Source: Bacteroidales bacterium UBA1199
GTDB lineage: Bacteria; Bacteroidota; Bacteroidia; Bacteroidales; UBA932
Length of the DNA: 16,736 bases
NCBI GenBank assembly: GCA_002309795.1
Contig: DBXZ01000046.1
Coordinates: 1-16,736 of the forward strand
Direction of reading: 5' to 3'
A program made the position numbers and the translations under genes. Below, piece by piece: positions 14,432 to 16,736 of the stretch. Every line of letters begins with the position of its first letter. The stretch's first letter is position 1. The notes under the pieces are model-generated. The model was not told the DNA's origin. It searched no databases and saw only the letters and a list, made by a program, of their open reading frames with translations.

Positions 14432-14725
14432 TTACTTGGTCTGAAGTTTGGGCGCGCGGGCCTTTACCAGCACGAAGATGGCCCAGACGGCGGTCACGAC
14501 CACCGACATGGGCAAGCCCACGGTGAGCAGCTCCTTCCAATTTACGGGCAGGAAGAGTTCACCGTTCACGGCATGATCGACGAGCAGCATCGCGGTACCG
14601 CCCCACAGCATCAGCTCCAGGGAGTGAAGATTGCGGGAGAACACGGAGTTTCCCGGGCGGCGGTTGAGCTTACGATAGGCACTGGTAACGACGGCCTGCG
14701 TCAAGGGAACTAAAAAACAAGACAT
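14432..14725 (-). CDS. Small two-helix membrane protein, unassigned
   Basis: A 97-residue protein with a hydrophobic N terminus (MSCFLVPLTQAVVT), a middle segment around 39-54 (LMLWGGTAMLLVDHAV) and a final segment at about 66-87. I do not recognise a named family. The sequence before the middle helix is basic (YRKLNRRPGNSVFSRNLHS), placing it on the cytoplasmic side. It lies 18 bp after the HypA-like gene and 20 bp before the DUF5692 gene on the same strand, so it is almost certainly part of that operon and may be a partner subunit of the DUF5692 protein. Confidence 0.75.
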   Translation of the reverse strand: MSCFLVPLTQAVVTSAYRKLNRRPGNSVFSRNLHSLELMLWGGTAMLLVDHAVNGELFLPVNWKELLTVGLPMSVVVTAVWAIFVLVKARAPKLQTK

Positions 14726-14743
14726 GTTGTTGGTTATTAATAA

Positions 14744-15085
14744 TTATACTTCTATTTCTTTGATTTCCACCTCATTGCCTTGCAGCAACCAGGTGTTTTC
14801 GCTCTTGCAGTGCGGGCAGGTTTTTCCGTACTTCACCGTTTCGTATTCGGCGCCGCAGCCGTCGCAATGGGTAACCGCGGGGATGATGTTGGCTTTCAGC
14901 TCGCATCCCCGGAGCAGATCCTCTTTGTCGGCAGCCCAGCGCCAGCAGTCGGTAAGGTATTCGGGAACGATCGTGGAAACCTCTCCGATGTTCATGACAA
15001 CGGATGAGACGTGCTTCACCTGATGTTCCTCCGCCACCTTCTTGACGTCACGGATGATATAGAAAACAATGCCCAGTTCGTGCAT
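14744..15085 (-). CDS. HypA-like zinc-ribbon metallochaperone
   Basis: A 113-residue protein with the HypA layout. It begins MHELGI, in which His2 corresponds to the nickel-binding residue of HypA, and has a zinc ribbon made of two CxxC pairs (Cys74/Cys77 and Cys90/Cys93). Genuine HypA passes nickel to [NiFe]-hydrogenase or urease. No hypB, other hyp genes, hydrogenase or urease is present in this window. It sits 7 bp after the FAD/Fe-S oxidoreductase gene and 18 bp before a small membrane protein gene. It may have been recruited to that module or serve an enzyme encoded elsewhere. Confidence 0.85.
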   Translation of the reverse strand: MHELGIVFYIIRDVKKVAEEHQVKHVSSVVMNIGEVSTIVPEYLTDCWRWAADKEDLLRGCELKANIIPAVTHCDGCGAEYETVKYGKTCPHCKSENTWLLQGNEVEIKEIEV

Positions 15086-15092
15086 GACGGGG

Positions 15093-16736
15093 TTATTTCT
15101 TCTTGCCGACGATAATCTTGCCGGTACGCTTGAGCATATACGGCAGGATGCCGCCGAACTTGGCTTCGGAAGTGCGCATCACGCTGGCTTCCGGGTGCTC
15201 GCGGTATAGATGGATAGCGTCGAATGCGCACTTGGTGGTGCAGATACCGCAACCGATGCAGCGGTTTTCATCCACCACGGAGGCTCCGCAGGAGAGGCAG
15301 CGTGCCGTCTCTTTGCGCACCTGTTCTTCCGTCAGGGTCTGCGTGTATTCGCGGAACGGGCCGTTCGCGTTGTCGTGACCTTCCACCTGGCGGGAACCGT
15401 TGTCATAAGATTCCACCAGAATATCGTCTTTGTCGAGTTCGATGAAGTCGCGGCGGTTGCGGCCGATGGTCATATGGCCGTGCTGCACATAGCGGTGCAG
15501 GCTTTCTGCCGCCTCCTTGCCGGCTGCGATGGCATCGATTGCGAACTTCGGACCGGTGAAGAGGTCACCGCCCACGAAGATATCTTCTTCTGCCGTCTGA
15601 TAGGTCAGTTTGTCGGCCACCGGATAGACACCGCGGACGAATTTCACCTTGGTATCTTTCAGCAGGTCCTTCAGGATGACGGTCTGGCCGATTGCGAAGA
15701 TCACCAGGTCTGCATCCAGCGTAATGATCTGGGATTCATCATATTTCGGAGCGAACTTGTGATCAGCGTCGAACACGGAGGTGCACTTCTTGAAGACGAT
15801 GCCGGTGACCTTGTCGGTGCCGAGCACCTCTTTCGGGCCCCAGCCGGGGTTGATGACCACGCCGTCTTCGCGGGCCTCGCGGCGCTCTTCGAGCGATGCG
15901 GGCATGATATCTTCCGTCTCGAGCGAAAGCATCGTCACCGAAGCGGCGCCGCTGCGTTTTGCTACGCGTGCGGCGTCGATGGCCACATTACCGCCACCCA
16001 CCACGACCACGTTGCCGGTGACCTTCTTGTCACCGCAGTTGGCATCGTGAAGGAAATCGATGGCTGTCGTGGTGCCCTTCAGGGTCTCGCCGCTGATGCC
16101 GGGCAGACGTCCGCCCTGGCAGCCGATCGCCACGTAGAAGCCCTTGTAGCCCTCTTTGCGAAGGCTTTCGATGGTAACATCCTTGCCGACCTCCACGCCG
16201 CAGCGGATATCCACGCCGATCTCGCGCATGATGTCGATTTCAGCGTCGATCACCTTCTTTTCCAGTTTATAGGAAGGAATACCGTAGCGGAGCATACCGC
16301 CGGGAAATTCGTTCTTTTCGAATACGGTGGGCTTGTAACCCATGGTGGCCAGGTAGTATGCGCAGCTCAGGCCGGCCGGGCCGCCGCCGATAATGGCGAT
16401 CTTCTCTTCCCAGCGTTCCTGCACGTTGGAGCAGATGTTCACCTCGGGCACAAAACGAGTCTCGGCATTGAGATCCTGCTCTGCGATAAACTTCTTGACA
16501 GCATCGATCGCGATGGGCTGGTCAATCGTACCGCGGGTGCAGGCATCCTCGCAACGGCGGTTACAGACGCGTCCGCAGACTGCCGGGAACGGGTTTTCAC
16601 GCTTGATGAGCTCCAGCGCTTCGGTGTATTTGCCTTCTGCAGCCTTCTTCAGGTAGCCCTGAACGGCGATATGAGCCGGGCAGGCGGTCTTGCAAGGTGC
16701 CGTACCGGTCGGATAGCAGTTGATGCGGTTCTTGTC
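15093..16736 (-). CDS. GltD-like FAD-dependent Fe-S oxidoreductase (5' part cut by window edge)
   Basis: The reading frame is open from the right edge, giving 547 visible residues without the N terminus. Numbering from the edge, a GltD-type alpha-helical Fe-S domain comes first, with Cys7, Cys15, Cys19 and the CGRVCNRRCEDAC block (54-66). Next is an FAD-binding GGGPAG (117-122), then an NAD(P)H-binding GGGNVAIDA (247-255) and the FAD-contacting VGGDLFTGP (388-396). A C-terminal ferredoxin-like region has cysteines at 480, 483, 493, 496, 499 and 503. Relatives include the glutamate synthase small subunit and the electron-bifurcating NfnB. The added ferredoxin region suggests electron exchange with ferredoxin. 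GTG at 16451 is not the true start, because conserved sequence continues upstream. Confidence 0.88.
   Translation of the reverse strand, partial: DKNRINCYPTGTAPCKTACPAHIAVQGYLKKAAEGKYTEALELIKRENPFPAVCGRVCNRRCEDACTRGTIDQPIAIDAVKKFIAEQDLNAETRFVPEVNICSNVQERWEEKIAIIGGGPAGLSCAYYLATMGYKPTVFEKNEFPGGMLRYGIPSYKLEKKVIDAEIDIMREIGVDIRCGVEVGKDVTIESLRKEGYKGFYVAIGCQGGRLPGISGETLKGTTTAIDFLHDANCGDKKVTGNVVVVGGGNVAIDAARVAKRSGAASVTMLSLETEDIMPASLEERREAREDGVVINPGWGPKEVLGTDKVTGIVFKKCTSVFDADHKFAPKYDESQIITLDADLVIFAIGQTVILKDLLKDTKVKFVRGVYPVADKLTYQTAEEDIFVGGDLFTGPKFAIDAIAAGKEAAESLHRYVQHGHMTIGRNRRDFIELDKDDILVESYDNGSRQVEGHDNANGPFREYTQTLTEEQVRKETARCLSCGASVVDENRCIGCGICTTKCAFDAIHLYREHPEASVMRTSEAKFGGILPYMLKRTGKIIVGKKK

Noticed and set aside
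14744..15085. Calling the HypA-like gene part of a hydrogenase maturation operon
   Set aside because: No other hyp gene or hydrogenase subunit is visible; only the HypA-like fold is supported.

Overview
The window looks like a chromosomal piece from a member of the Bacteroidota, most likely Bacteroidales. The main evidence is the promoter type. Several gene starts are preceded by the phylum-specific -7 element TAnnTTTG, and in two places by a TTG exactly 19 bp further upstream. Shine-Dalgarno sequences are weak or absent. The protein families present (DUF4143 ATPase, DUF3784, HXXEE, TIGR04076, GlsB-like acyltransferase, DUF5692) also fit. By eye the right third is more GC-rich than the left two thirds, so the left part reads as accessory or faster-evolving DNA and the right part as a stable core.

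Layout. Bases 1-323 hold no convincing protein gene. They contain a left-pointing promoter, a possible short structured RNA with its own promoter and terminator, and three copies of a 17-bp motif spaced exactly 32 bp apart. The repeats lead into the promoter of a DUF4143 AAA ATPase (324-1601). A non-coding gap follows (1602-1945) with competing inverted repeats, a perfect 10-bp hairpin and a consensus promoter. It reads into an SDR-type NAD-dependent epimerase/reductase (1946-2959) and an O6-methylguanine-DNA methyltransferase (2993-3511). A compact left-pointing run (6434 down to 3480) encodes an AraC regulator, a Tat-signal flavodoxin-like oxidoreductase, a TIGR04076 protein, an HXXEE membrane protein and a DUF3784 membrane protein.

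From 6610 to 9719 lies a translationally coupled, right-pointing four-gene cassette: a CDP-alcohol phosphatidyltransferase, a GtrA-type membrane protein, a lysophospholipid-type acyltransferase and a GNAT-like protein. Its promoter is centred in a perfect inverted repeat. Facing it is a two-gene operon of a PhzF-family isomerase and a GlsB/OlsB-like N-acyltransferase. Together these suggest synthesis of a polar membrane lipid whose identity is not known from sequence.

The right part starts with a GMP synthase that consists only of the ATP-pyrophosphatase and dimerisation parts and lacks the glutamine amidotransferase domain. It is followed 3 bp later by a C92/YiiX-type lipoprotein and a strong, probably bidirectional terminator. 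The last block is left-pointing: a GltD-like, multi-Fe-S FAD oxidoreductase (cut by the right edge), a stand-alone HypA-like metallochaperone, a small two-helix membrane protein and a DUF5692 multi-pass membrane protein. Their tight spacing suggests one membrane-associated redox module. No tRNA, rRNA, CRISPR array or complete insertion sequence was seen.
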